This document shows, piece after piece, positions 1 through 7,296 of a stretch of 20,712 nt of DNA. The DNA is taken from NCBI GenBank assembly GCA_900553645.1, contig USEE01000002.1:1-20712 (forward strand), in the 5' to 3' direction. This DNA is from an uncultured Eubacteriales bacterium (GTDB lineage: Bacteria; Bacillota_A; Clostridia; Christensenellales; Aristaeellaceae). The translations under genes were made by a program, and so were the position numbers. The notes below the pieces were generated by a model. The model was not told where the DNA came from and made no database searches. It was given only the letters and a program-made list of their open reading frames with translations. Position 1 is the first letter of the stretch. Every line of letters starts with the position of its first letter.

Positions 1-15
1 CCCAAACTCCGCAAG

Positions 16-143
16 GTCAACCCTGTTTGACAGGGGTTGGCAACAACCCCTTGACTATCCTGAAGCCCATCCAGCACACCGTGTCAAGGATGCCGAAGGC
101 ACGGCGAAGCCGCTTGTCCTTGACGCGGCGCGCTGGATGGGCT
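16..143. repeat. Compound palindromic element, two adjacent multi-hairpin units
   Basis: Unit 1 (16-55) has a short outer stem, GTCAA 16-20 with TTGAC 51-55. It encloses a hairpin CCCTGT/ACAGGG (21-26/30-35) and a hairpin GGGGTTG/CAACCCC (33-39/44-50) with a GCAA loop; these two compete for bases 33-35. Unit 2 (64-143) has 27-base arms, 64-90 and 117-143. They pair perfectly over the outer 12 bases (AGCCCATCCAGC/GCTGGATGGGCT) and again over the inner 7-8 (TCAAGGA/TCCTTGA), with three non-Watson-Crick positions between. Inside the arms two mini-hairpins lie back to back: TGCC-GAA-GGCA (91-101) and CGGC-GAA-GCCG (102-112). This is the form of a cruciform or four-way junction. I see no target-site duplication at its ends and no second copy in the window. 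It could be a dispersed intergenic repeat, a structured RNA on either strand, or the end of a transcript from beyond the left edge. The pairing is seen directly; any function is unknown. Confidence 0.6.
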
Positions 144-323
144 ACATTTGCAGCATACCTACCAAAACGCCGCGCCGTAACCAAGCCCAAAAGCCCTCCC
201 TCGCCTTACATTTTCCACAAACCTCATCCGAATTTTAGCTTTTTTTCAGCTTCATATCGTATAATACCTTTCAGAATAATGGGCGCGCATACGCCTTACA
301 TCATACACGCGGGGTGAAGCGAT
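144..323 (+). promoter_or_regulatory. Non-coding leader with promoter of the two-component operon
   Basis: I find no credible gene in bases 1-323; an open frame over 27-317 runs through the palindromes and reads as low-complexity basic sequence. A perfect TATAAT lies at 260-265, in an AT-rich stretch that contrasts with the GC-rich coding DNA. No good -35 hexamer sits 16-18 bases upstream, so expression may depend on an activator, possibly the regulator itself. A GGGGTGA Shine-Dalgarno-like site at 311-317 precedes the ATG at 324. Confidence 0.5.
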
Positions 324-1001
324 ATGAGAATACTTGTGGTCGAGGACGAACGCCGTCTCAGCGACGCTTTGGTTCAGATACTCACCGAGGCCAAATATCA
401 GGCCGAGGCCGTCTACAACGGCGACGACGGGCTTAGTTATGCCTTGAGCGGCCTATACGACGTGGTTGTGCTGGACGTGATGATGCCCGGCATGGACGGA
501 TTCGAGGTAGTGCGCCAGCTTCGGCGCGAGCACTGCGCCGTGCCGGTACTTATGCTGACCGCCAAGTCTGAGCTTATCGACAAGGTACACGGTCTGGACA
601 TGGGCGCGGACGACTACATGACAAAGCCGTTTGCGCCCGAGGAGCTGCTTGCCCGCGTGCGCGCGCTCAGCCGCCGTCAGGGCGATGTGGCTCTGGAGCG
701 CATGGAGTTCGGCGACGCGGCGCTCGACCTGAACACCTGCGACTTATCCTGCGGCGAGCGCTCGGTGCATCTGGGTTACAAGGAGTTTGAGATACTGCGC
801 ATACTCATGGCCAACCCGCGCGTGCTCGTGCCCAAGGAAGACTTAATCGTCAAGGTATGGGGCGCGGACAGCGAGGCCGTGGACAACAACGTCGAGGCCT
901 ACATATCCTTCCTGCGCAAGAAGCTGGCGTTCGTGGGCGCGCACGTCACGATAACCGCGCGGCGCAAGGTGGGCTATCGTCTGGAGGAATCCGATGCTTA
1001 A
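324..1001 (+). CDS. OmpR/PhoB-family response regulator
   Basis: This is a 225-residue cytoplasmic transcription factor of the length usual for the OmpR/PhoB family. The receiver domain (about 1-115) carries the acidic pocket E7-D8, the phospho-acceptor D51 in VVLDVMMPG, the conserved T79 and K101 in the KPF motif. The rest (about 127-220) is the winged-helix DNA-binding domain, ending in a typical KVGYRL hairpin. The gene overlaps the histidine kinase by 8 bases, so the kinase is almost certainly its phosphodonor. The start at 324 follows a GGGGTGA ribosome-binding site. Target genes and signal cannot be read from sequence. Family assignment is secure, but a specific name such as PhoP or VanR is not justified. 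Confidence 0.95.
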   Translation: MRILVVEDERRLSDALVQILTEAKYQAEAVYNGDDGLSYALSGLYDVVVLDVMMPGMDGFEVVRQLRREHCAVPVLMLTAKSELIDKVHGLDMGADDYMTKPFAPEELLARVRALSRRQGDVALERMEFGDAALDLNTCDLSCGERSVHLGYKEFEILRILMANPRVLVPKEDLIVKVWGADSEAVDNNVEAYISFLRKKLAFVGAHVTITARRKVGYRLEESDA

Positions 1002-2442
1002 AAGGCTGAAGCGCAAATTCCTTACCATGACTATGGGACTTATATCGTTAGTGCTCATCGTCGTGTTCGTGTCGCTGCTGATAAGTACCTACACCCAGCA
1101 GCGCCGCCAGATCGACATGTCGCTTAATCAGGCTGTGGGTCAGGGCTTTGGGCTGGAAGCGCCCAAAGAGCGCTTCGGCCGCCGCGATGATCCGGGCGGC
1201 AATCTCATGACTGCAATATCTATACTCGCCGATTCGGACGGCAATGTTATTCTGTCCAACTCCGATTCGGTCGAGATAAGCGACGACGACCTCACATCTG
1301 CGATAAGCGCCGCGATTGCGTCGGGCAGCGACAGCGGGCATCTGAACGAGCTGGGACTGTACTTTACGCGCGCGGAGACTTCCCCCGCCCTGCTGTCCGC
1401 GCTGGGCGTACCGCCCGACGACTTGTTTTCTCCACCCGATGATGCGGGCGGCGCTCCATCGAAAGACGCAGGCGGAGTCCCGCCTGACAAGCCAGATGGC
1501 GCTGCTAATAATGCGCAGGCAGGCAATGACCCATCGGCCCTGCCGTCGGGCGACGATCTGAGTGCGGCGCTTTCCGCCTACTCCGACGACGCAGCCCTGT
1601 ACAAAATCGCGTTTGTCAGCGATACCAGCATCCGCACCGCCATGCGTTCGCTCACGCTTACGTCGCTTATGGTGGGCGGCGCGGCGCTGGCGCTGCTGTT
1701 CGGGATATGCCTGTTTCTGGCGGACTGGGCGCTCCGGCCGGTCAAGCGCGTGTGGAACCAGCAGCGGCAGTTTATATCCGACGCGTCGCATGAGCTTAAA
1801 ACGCCTCTGACCGTAATACTCGCCAACCTGTCCATACTCAACCGGCACGGCGGCGAGACTGTGGATTCACAGCACAAGTGGATAAGCAGCACCGAGGACG
1901 AGGCGCAGCGCATGAAGGGGCTGGTCGAGGACTTGCTGACGCTGGCACGGCTGGACGAGGCCGGGCAGACCGCGCCCATGCCCGTGATGAGCGACGTTGA
2001 CCTGAGCGACGCGGTGACGGGCGATCTGCTCACGTTCGAGCCGGTCGCGTTCGAGCGCGGCGTGGAGTTGGAAAGCGACGTTGCGCCGGGCGTTACCGTG
2101 CGCGGCGACGCGGCCAAGCTGAAGCAGCTGACCGCGATACTGATCGACAACGCGTGCAAGTACGCGGGGCTGGGCGGGCGCGTGGATGTGAAGCTGGCAA
2201 GGCGCGACGGGCGCATACAGCTGAGCGTGACCAACACCGGCGACGTAATCCCGCCCGAACAGCTCAGCCACGTATTCGAGCGCTTCTACCGCGCGGACAA
2301 GGCGCGCACGGGCGGCAAGTCGGGCTATGGCCTGGGGCTTGCGATAGCGGCGGGCATAGCGCGGCTGCACGGCGGCGACGTCGCGGCCACCAGCGACGCG
2401 GAGCACGGCACTGTGTTCAGCGTGACTTTGCCGGAAAAATAA
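994..2442 (+). CDS. Membrane sensor histidine kinase
   Basis: This 482-residue HPK autophosphorylates and passes phosphate to the regulator encoded just upstream. A basic N-terminus is followed by membrane segment 1 (about 10-32), an extracytoplasmic region (about 33-220) and membrane segment 2 (about 222-245). The dimerisation/phosphoacceptor helix follows, with H266 in SHELKTP. The HATPase domain has N386 in LIDNACKYA, the glycine-rich loop YGLGLA (445-450) and a final HGTVFSV strand. The external part is unusual: residues about 139-189 are rich in Pro, Asp, Gly and Ala, with repeated PPDD and DAGG units, and look disordered. No PAS domain is apparent, and a HAMP domain is at best short. 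The start overlaps the regulator stop by 8 bases, which suggests translational coupling. The signal is unknown. Confidence 0.95.
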   Translation: MLKRLKRKFLTMTMGLISLVLIVVFVSLLISTYTQQRRQIDMSLNQAVGQGFGLEAPKERFGRRDDPGGNLMTAISILADSDGNVILSNSDSVEISDDDLTSAISAAIASGSDSGHLNELGLYFTRAETSPALLSALGVPPDDLFSPPDDAGGAPSKDAGGVPPDKPDGAANNAQAGNDPSALPSGDDLSAALSAYSDDAALYKIAFVSDTSIRTAMRSLTLTSLMVGGAALALLFGICLFLADWALRPVKRVWNQQRQFISDASHELKTPLTVILANLSILNRHGGETVDSQHKWISSTEDEAQRMKGLVEDLLTLARLDEAGQTAPMPVMSDVDLSDAVTGDLLTFEPVAFERGVELESDVAPGVTVRGDAAKLKQLTAILIDNACKYAGLGGRVDVKLARRDGRIQLSVTNTGDVIPPEQLSHVFERFYRADKARTGGKSGYGLGLAIAAGIARLHGGDVAATSDAEHGTVFSVTLPEK

Positions 2443-2449
2443 TACAGCA

Positions 2450-2489
2450 GCATGAGCTTTCTGTCGGATGAAAGCTCATGCCGTTTTTT
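2450..2489 (+). terminator. Intrinsic terminator of the two-component operon
   Basis: A perfect 12-bp stem, GCATGAGCTTTC (2450-2461) with GAAAGCTCATGC (2470-2481), has an 8-base loop and is followed by CG and a run of six T. It lies 8 bases after the kinase stop codon. Confidence 0.93.
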
Positions 2490-2554
2490 CTGCCCTGACG
2501 TTTTGCTGTTCAGGCCATATATCGCTTTTAAGGCGTTAAGCGCGTCTCTGCCTT

Positions 2555-2609
2555 AAAATAAAAATGCACAGGCATTCGCCCGGCCAACCGCCGAACTCAT
2601 GCCTGTACA
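2555..2609 (-). terminator. Probable terminator of the P-type ATPase gene (minus strand)
   Basis: Read on the minus strand, an 11-bp stem with one G-U pair (bases 2609-2599 with 2575-2565, core ACAGGCAT/ATGCCTGT) closes a 23-base loop. It is followed by TTTTTATTTT. It sits directly after the ATPase stop codon. The large loop makes it less classical than its plus-strand counterpart at 2450. A second 9-bp inverted repeat (TTTTAAGGC 2526-2534, GCCTTAAAA 2550-2558) overlaps the T-rich tail. Confidence 0.7.
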
Positions 2610-2616
2610 TCAATCG

Positions 2617-5013
2617 TCACTGCTCCTCCAGCTCGCGATTGTGCGCGAACGCGGGTATGCGGCGAATCAGCTTGTCTATGCCCAGCATCGTCGGGCACGC
2701 CGCCGCCACCATGCCCAGCAGTATCAGCCCCTGATGCATGTCCAGCCTTATCAGCTTGAACAGACCCGGCAGGCAGAATATGCCCACCGCGAACGCCGCC
2801 GCGCACGCCAGCACCAGCCCCGCACGTATGATGTTAAACGGCCGGCACACGCGCACCAGCGAAATCAGACCCACGCACACCGTGAATATGACCGCCATCG
2901 TGCTCACCTCGCTCATGTCGTGCCCCAGCGGCCCCGCCATAATCATGCACGCCACCGTGCCCAGCACGATAGTCAGCGCCGCCGGGAGCGCGCGCTCCAG
3001 CACGCTTAAAAGGAATTTGCCCTTGACGCGCGCGGTGTTCGGCTCCAATGCCAGTACGAACGACGGAAGTCCTATCGCCAGCGACGAAAACAGCGTAAGC
3101 TGTATCGGCTGGAACGGGTAAGCCGACGGCATAATCAAAAGCAGCACCGACAGCAGTGCCGAAAATATCGTCTTTGTCAAAAACAGCGACGCGGAGCGGG
3201 TTATGTTGTTAATCACGCGCCGCCCCTCGGCCACGACCGCGGGCATGGACGCAAAGTTTGAGTCCATCAGCACTATATTTGCGACCTGCCGCGCCGCATC
3301 GCTGCCCGAGGCCATCGCTATCGAGCAGTCCGCGTCCTTCAGCGCCAGCACGTCGTTCACACCATCGCCGGTCATCGCCACGGTGTGACCTGCGCGCTTT
3401 AAGGCGTTGACCAGCACGCGCTTCTGCTGCGGCGTCACGCGGCCGAACACGGTGTACTTCGTGGCCGCCGCGGCCACATCTTCGTCGGTATGCAGCGTGG
3501 ACATGTCGATCAGCTTATTGGCATTGCTTAGACCCGCGCGCGCCGCTACGCTGGATACCGTCACGGGGTTGTCGCCCGATATGACCTTTATATCCACGCC
3601 CTGATCGGCGAAGTAACTGAGAGTCGCGGGCGCTTCGGCGCGCAGGGTGTCGCCGATTGCGATAAGCGCGCATATGTTTATACTGCCCGCGGGCAGCGCG
3701 CGATCGCCAAACGGCGCGTCGGCCTGAGCCAGCACCAGCACGCGCTGGCCATGCGCCGCGAAGTCCTCTACCTGCGCCTTAACGCGCGCGTAGTCCTCGC
3801 CCAATACGAACTCGGGCGCGCCCACGATTATGCTGCCGCAGCGCTCGAACTCAGCGCCGCTCCACTTGCGCGCCGACGAAAACGGCTCTATCCGTTTGAG
3901 CGTCCAGTCCGTGCCGCCCTCAAAGCGCTTTTTAAGTGCAAGGCTGGTTGGATTATCGTCGGTCATGACCGATGTAAATGCCCTTAGCGCATCCACCGCG
4001 AACTCATACGGCGCGTCAATCGCCACGAGGTCGCTCACCTGCATCTCGCCGGTAGTAATCGTGCCGGTTTTGTCCAGACACAGCGTATCAACGCGCGCCA
4101 GCGTTTCTATGCAATACAGCTGCTGCACCAGCGTCTTGCGCTGCGCCAGCCGGATTACGCCCACCGCCAGCGCCACGCTTGTAAGCAGTATCAGCCCCTC
4201 GGGTATCATGCCTATCATCGCGGCCACGGTCTTGACCACCGAATCGGTCAGCGACATGTGCATAATGTAGTACTGCTTTAGGAACAGCGCGCCGCCGATG
4301 GGCACTATCGCGATGCCGATCGATTTGATTATGCGGTTGAGCGAGCGCATAAGCTCGGAGTTGGGCTTCTTAAACACCTTTGCGTCGCCCGCGATGCGCG
4401 CGGCGTAGCTTTCGTCGCCCACGGCGGTAACGCGCGCGCGGCATTCGCCCGATACAATGAAGCTGCCCGACATCAGTTTGTCGCCCGGGCGCTTCTTTAA
4501 TGCGTCGCTTTCGCCGGTCAGCAGCGATTCGTTTACCTCGATTTCGCCCTCGGCCACCTCGCAGTCGGCGCTTATCTGCATACCGGCGCGCCATATCGCT
4601 ATATCGTCCAGCACAATGTCGCCCACCGCGATTTCGCGCTCAGTGCCGCCGCGCACCACGTGCGCCGTGGGCGCGCTGACTACCTGCAATTTTTCAATGG
4701 TTCGCTTAGCGCGTATCTCCTGATATGTGCCTATAATTATATTGCATATGATTACGCCGATGAACAGCGCGTTGGAATACGACCCGACCAGTATCACGCA
4801 CGCCGCCAATGCGAAGTTAAGCAGGTTAAACAGCGTCATCAGATTGTCGCGCAGTATGCGGCCGTACGACTTGCCCTGCGACGCGCTGACGACGTTGTTA
4901 AGACCTTCGCTCACGCGGCGGGCGGCCTGAGCGTCGCTGAGACCCTCCCGCACGTCCGGCGAATATCGCTCCGCCTGCTGAGGCGGCGTGCGCGGGATAT
5001 TATGCTTTTTCAT
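2617..5013 (-). CDS. P-type cation-transporting ATPase (PEGL type, CtpE-like)
   Basis: This 798-residue integral membrane pump is complete for its superfamily. The actuator domain carries TGES (166-169). The phosphorylation site is D314 in DKTGTIT. The nucleotide-binding domain has FSSARKWSG (from 378) and GAPEF. The hinge is TGDGVND (548-554). Hydrophobic segments flank the actuator (about 60-95 and 232-290), and a C-terminal bundle fills about 630-790. Transmembrane segment 4 reads PEGL (271-274). It is neither the CPC of heavy-metal pumps nor the PEGLP/PEALP of classical Ca2+ or Mg2+ pumps, and it resembles the mycobacterial CtpE type, for which calcium has been proposed. No N-terminal metal-binding domain is present. 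A GAGGTG site 8 bases upstream supports the start. The LOG-family gene lies 121 bp upstream on the same strand. Substrate is inference; calcium is my first guess. Confidence 0.92.
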   Translation of the reverse strand: MKKHNIPRTPPQQAERYSPDVREGLSDAQAARRVSEGLNNVVSASQGKSYGRILRDNLMTLFNLLNFALAACVILVGSYSNALFIGVIICNIIIGTYQEIRAKRTIEKLQVVSAPTAHVVRGGTEREIAVGDIVLDDIAIWRAGMQISADCEVAEGEIEVNESLLTGESDALKKRPGDKLMSGSFIVSGECRARVTAVGDESYAARIAGDAKVFKKPNSELMRSLNRIIKSIGIAIVPIGGALFLKQYYIMHMSLTDSVVKTVAAMIGMIPEGLILLTSVALAVGVIRLAQRKTLVQQLYCIETLARVDTLCLDKTGTITTGEMQVSDLVAIDAPYEFAVDALRAFTSVMTDDNPTSLALKKRFEGGTDWTLKRIEPFSSARKWSGAEFERCGSIIVGAPEFVLGEDYARVKAQVEDFAAHGQRVLVLAQADAPFGDRALPAGSINICALIAIGDTLRAEAPATLSYFADQGVDIKVISGDNPVTVSSVAARAGLSNANKLIDMSTLHTDEDVAAAATKYTVFGRVTPQQKRVLVNALKRAGHTVAMTGDGVNDVLALKDADCSIAMASGSDAARQVANIVLMDSNFASMPAVVAEGRRVINNITRSASLFLTKTIFSALLSVLLLIMPSAYPFQPIQLTLFSSLAIGLPSFVLALEPNTARVKGKFLLSVLERALPAALTIVLGTVACMIMAGPLGHDMSEVSTMAVIFTVCVGLISLVRVCRPFNIIRAGLVLACAAAFAVGIFCLPGLFKLIRLDMHQGLILLGMVAAACPTMLGIDKLIRRIPAFAHNRELEEQ

Positions 5014-5049
5014 GCCACAGGCACCTCGGTTTACAAGGAATTATTGCTT

Positions 5050-5058
5050 ATAATAGCA
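5050..5058 (-). promoter_or_regulatory. Candidate extended -10 promoter for the P-type ATPase
   Basis: On the minus strand the sequence reads TGCTATTAT, an extended -10 (TGn plus TATTAT), about 37 bases before the ATPase start codon. A TTGACA occurs just upstream (5067-5072 on the plus coordinates, reversed) but only 11 bases from the -10, too close for a standard -35. It may be an internal promoter in the gap after the LOG-family gene. Confidence 0.4.
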
Positions 5059-5134
5059 CGCATATATGTCAAAGCTGAGACTATCGGCCTGTTCTAATAG
5101 AACTCTCATAAAAAGTATATGCAGTATTGCTTGC

Positions 5135-5680
5135 TTATTCAGTCTGTACGGCGCTTATAATCCGCTTTATGTCGTCAAGGCTGTCGGCGAAGTGAATGTC
5201 TGTCTGCCTTTCCTCGGAGGACAGGCCCTTCTCTATCATCTTACTTAGCTGCATACGCAGTCCCTCGTAATAGCCGTTCAGGTTGTACAGTATGCAGGGC
5301 GCGCTGACCCACTTGAGCGATACCAGCGACATAACCTCGGCTACCTCCTCCAGCGTGCCCGTGCCGCCCGGAAACGCTATGAACGCGTCGCCCAGCTCGA
5401 TCATCCTCGCCTTGCGCGCGGGCATGTCGGGCGCTATTATAAGCTCAGTCAGTCCCTCGAACTGCATGTCCGCGTCCTTGAATACCTGTACCTCAATACC
5501 GGTCACATTGCCGCCCGCGCGGAGGACGCTGCTTGCCAGATCGCCCATAAGCCCGGTCTTGGAGCCGCCGTATATAAGCGTGTTGCCGCTTGTGCCTATC
5601 CATTCGCCCAGTTCGGTCACGGCCTGTCTGAGTGCGGGATCATTGCCCGGATTGGAGCCTAAATATACCGTTATATTCAT
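5135..5680 (-). CDS. LOG-family (TIGR00730) nucleotide phosphoribohydrolase
   Basis: This is a 181-residue soluble Rossmann-fold protein. Family hallmarks are visible: GGSKTGLMG (38-46), the MPARKARM segment with R89-K90, and the catalytic/phosphate-binding PGGTGTLEE (104-112). In plants and some bacteria this family releases free base from nucleoside 5'-monophosphates such as cytokinin ribotides. In most Bacillota the physiological substrate is unknown, so "cytokinin" should not be read literally. The length is normal for the family. The start follows a GGAAGGA site and an AT-rich promoter region shared back to back with dpaA. The P-type ATPase follows on the same strand with no clear terminator between them. 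Confidence 0.92.
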   Translation of the reverse strand: MNITVYLGSNPGNDPALRQAVTELGEWIGTSGNTLIYGGSKTGLMGDLASSVLRAGGNVTGIEVQVFKDADMQFEGLTELIIAPDMPARKARMIELGDAFIAFPGGTGTLEEVAEVMSLVSLKWVSAPCILYNLNGYYEGLRMQLSKMIEKGLSSEERQTDIHFADSLDDIKRIISAVQTE

Positions 5681-5714
5681 ATGCGCTTATCCTTCCAACT
5701 TAAAACTTCTACCT

Positions 5715-5741
5715 ATTATATATTATACCGCCGACAGTCAA
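5715..5741 (-). promoter_or_regulatory. Candidate sigma-A promoter of the LOG-family gene
   Basis: On the minus strand TTGACT (5741-5736) is followed after 15 bases by TATAAT (5720-5715). A second TATAAT lies at 5727-5722. The 15-base spacing is slightly short. It points away from dpaA. Confidence 0.55.
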
Positions 5742-5755
5742 TGCCGTCCAGCTTT

Positions 5756-5784
5756 CACCGCTTTTTGCGCGGCGGCATATCCTA
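5756..5784 (+). promoter_or_regulatory. Sigma-K-type sporulation promoter for dpaAB
   Basis: CACC (5756-5759), a 16-base gap and CATATCCTA (5776-5784) fit the mother-cell sigma-K pattern mACm-N16-CATAnnnTA at every fixed position. Predicted transcription would begin near 5791, about 24 bases before the dpaA start and just ahead of the AGGAGGG ribosome site (5801-5807). The Bacillus subtilis spoVF operon is known to be sigma-K dependent, which agrees with this reading. Confidence 0.65.
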
Positions 5785-5814
5785 TGGTAAACCTGAATAC
5801 AGGAGGGATGCCGT

Positions 5815-6654
5815 ATGGAGCTGCTGGTCGTGGGCGGCGACAAAAGACACGCGGCGCTGTGCGAACTGGCGCGGGCGCGCGGTTGGCATGTGATGAGCAT
5901 GGGACTGCCGGGCAGTCTGCCCTGCACAGGACTAGCCGACGCGGCGGTACTGCCTATGCCCTATGCAAGGGAGGGACGCGTGCCTGCGCCGCTGCTTAGC
6001 GACGCGCCGGATATTGTGTCCGTGCTGGAGCACGTCAGGCCGGGCGCGCGGGTGTACTGCGGCGGCGCGGATGAAGCGCTGAACATGCTTGCGCAGGAAA
6101 AGCAACTTAAAATAATCGACCTGTACAAGGACGAGGCGTTTGCGCGGCGGGGCGCGCTGCCCTCGGCCGAGGGCGCGATATATGCGCTTATGCGCGAGCG
6201 CGACGAGATGGTCGCGGGCGCGCATGTGCTGATAGTGGGCTTCGGCCGGCTGGGGCAGGCGCTGGCGCTGATGCTGACCGGCATGGGCGCGCGCGTGCGC
6301 GTGGCGGCGCGGCGCGAGGAAAGCCGGGCACTGGCGGACGTGATGGGCTGCGAAACCGCGGCAATGGACGCGCTGTACATCGCGGTCAAGGGCATGAGCG
6401 CGGTATTCAACACCGTGCCCGCGCGCGTAATCGACGAAAGGACGCTTCTAAACATGGACGCGGGCGCGATAATAGTCGAAACCGCCAGCGCGCCGTATGG
6501 CGTGGACTTCGAAAGCGCGCGGGCGCTGGGCGTGCGGGTACTGAAGGAGGGCGGCATACCGGGCCGGTATTGCCCAAGAACCGCCGCCGCGATAATACTG
6601 GACGCAATTGAGCGGGACGCGGCCAAGTCAGAAGGAGGCATCGAAAATGGATGA
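5815..6654 (+). CDS. dpaA: Dipicolinate synthase subunit A
   Basis: This 279-residue subunit of dipicolinate synthase works with DpaB to oxidise the 4-hydroxytetrahydrodipicolinate intermediate of lysine biosynthesis to dipicolinic acid in the mother cell; the acid is then loaded into the spore core with calcium. The N-terminal part starts MELLVVGGDKR. The segment DLYKDEAFARRGALPSAEGAI (from about 102) is typical of the family. A dinucleotide-binding motif GFGRLG (142-147) follows in a Rossmann domain. The C-terminus has the GGIPGRYCPRTAA segment. A strong AGGAGGG lies 7 bases before the ATG. It overlaps dpaB by 8 bases. Unlike the B. subtilis operon, no asd, dapG or dapA follows. Confidence 0.95.
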   Translation: MELLVVGGDKRHAALCELARARGWHVMSMGLPGSLPCTGLADAAVLPMPYAREGRVPAPLLSDAPDIVSVLEHVRPGARVYCGGADEALNMLAQEKQLKIIDLYKDEAFARRGALPSAEGAIYALMRERDEMVAGAHVLIVGFGRLGQALALMLTGMGARVRVAARREESRALADVMGCETAAMDALYIAVKGMSAVFNTVPARVIDERTLLNMDAGAIIVETASAPYGVDFESARALGVRVLKEGGIPGRYCPRTAAAIILDAIERDAAKSEGGIENG

Positions 6655-7237
6655 TGTGCTGCGCGGACTGCGCGTGGGATTTTGCCTGACCGGGTCGTTC
6701 TGTACATTGGGGCGCGCGTTTGAGCAGATGGAGCTGCTCGCGCGCGAGGGCGCGATAATCACGCCGATACTGTCGGGCAGCGTGAATACGATGGATACGC
6801 GCTTTTTTACCGCGGATGAGGTAAAAAGACGCATATCCGAAATCACGCAGGAACCCATACTTACCACCATACAGCAGGTGGAGCCGATAGGCCCGCGCGC
6901 GATGACCGACCTCATGATTGTCGCGCCGTGCACGGGCAATACGCTGGGCAAGCTGGCGTGCGGGATAGTGGACACGGCGGTAACTATGGCGGTAAAGTCG
7001 CACCTGCGGCGCATGAAGCCGGTGCTGATCGCGGTATCGACCAACGACGCGCTGGGCGCGGCGGCGCGCAATATCGGAGCACTGATGAACTATAAGCATA
7101 TGTACTTCCTGCCGATGGCGCAGGACGACCCGGTTAAGAAACCCAATTCGCTGGTGGCGCGGTTTGAATTGATGCGCGCGGGGGCTAGGGAGGCGCTTAA
7201 TGGGCGGAATTTGCAGCCGGTCATGTTGGAAAAATGA
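6647..7237 (+). CDS. dpaB: Dipicolinate synthase subunit B (flavoprotein)
   Basis: This 196-residue flavoprotein-type partner of DpaA has the fold of flavin-dependent decarboxylase-like proteins. It opens with GLRVGFCLTGSFCTL, where the TGS loop is expected to contact flavin phosphate. It also contains the APCTGNTLGKLACGIVD segment and the PVLIAVSTNDALG segment characteristic of SpoVFB/DpaB. I chose ATG 6647 because GAAGGAGG lies directly upstream and the family N-terminus begins there; an upstream in-frame start at 6608 would add 13 unrelated residues. The 8-base overlap with dpaA suggests coupled translation and fixed stoichiometry. It is the last gene of the unit, and uvrC converges on it. 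Confidence 0.95.
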   Translation: MDDVLRGLRVGFCLTGSFCTLGRAFEQMELLAREGAIITPILSGSVNTMDTRFFTADEVKRRISEITQEPILTTIQQVEPIGPRAMTDLMIVAPCTGNTLGKLACGIVDTAVTMAVKSHLRRMKPVLIAVSTNDALGAAARNIGALMNYKHMYFLPMAQDDPVKKPNSLVARFELMRAGAREALNGRNLQPVMLEK

Positions 7238-7247
7238 ATTGGGATAT

Positions 7248-7282
7248 TTTGAGCGCCGCCGGGTTTGCCTGCGGCGCTTAAA
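7248..7282. terminator. Hairpin between convergent dpaB and uvrC
   Basis: A 12-bp stem with one G-U pair (TTTGAGCGCCGC 7248-7259 with GCGGCGCTTAAA 7271-7282) encloses an 11-base loop. It lies 10 bases after dpaB and 14 bases beyond the uvrC stop. Neither side has a real T run, so bidirectional termination is plausible but not clear-cut. Confidence 0.4.
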
Positions 7283-7296
7283 TCTATCGCATTCTA

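Noticed and set aside
64..143. tRNA or tRNA-like cloverleaf
   Set aside because: The closing stem is 27 bp with only two internal hairpins; there is no anticodon loop, T-loop GTTCRA or CCA-like end.
27..317. 96-residue plus-strand open frame before the response regulator
   Set aside because: It runs through the palindromic element and the promoter with its TATAAT, has no ribosome site and encodes a basic, low-complexity sequence.
1048..2406. Several long minus-strand frames across the histidine kinase gene
   Set aside because: They lie wholly inside a well-supported gene, have no ribosome sites and no recognisable motifs.
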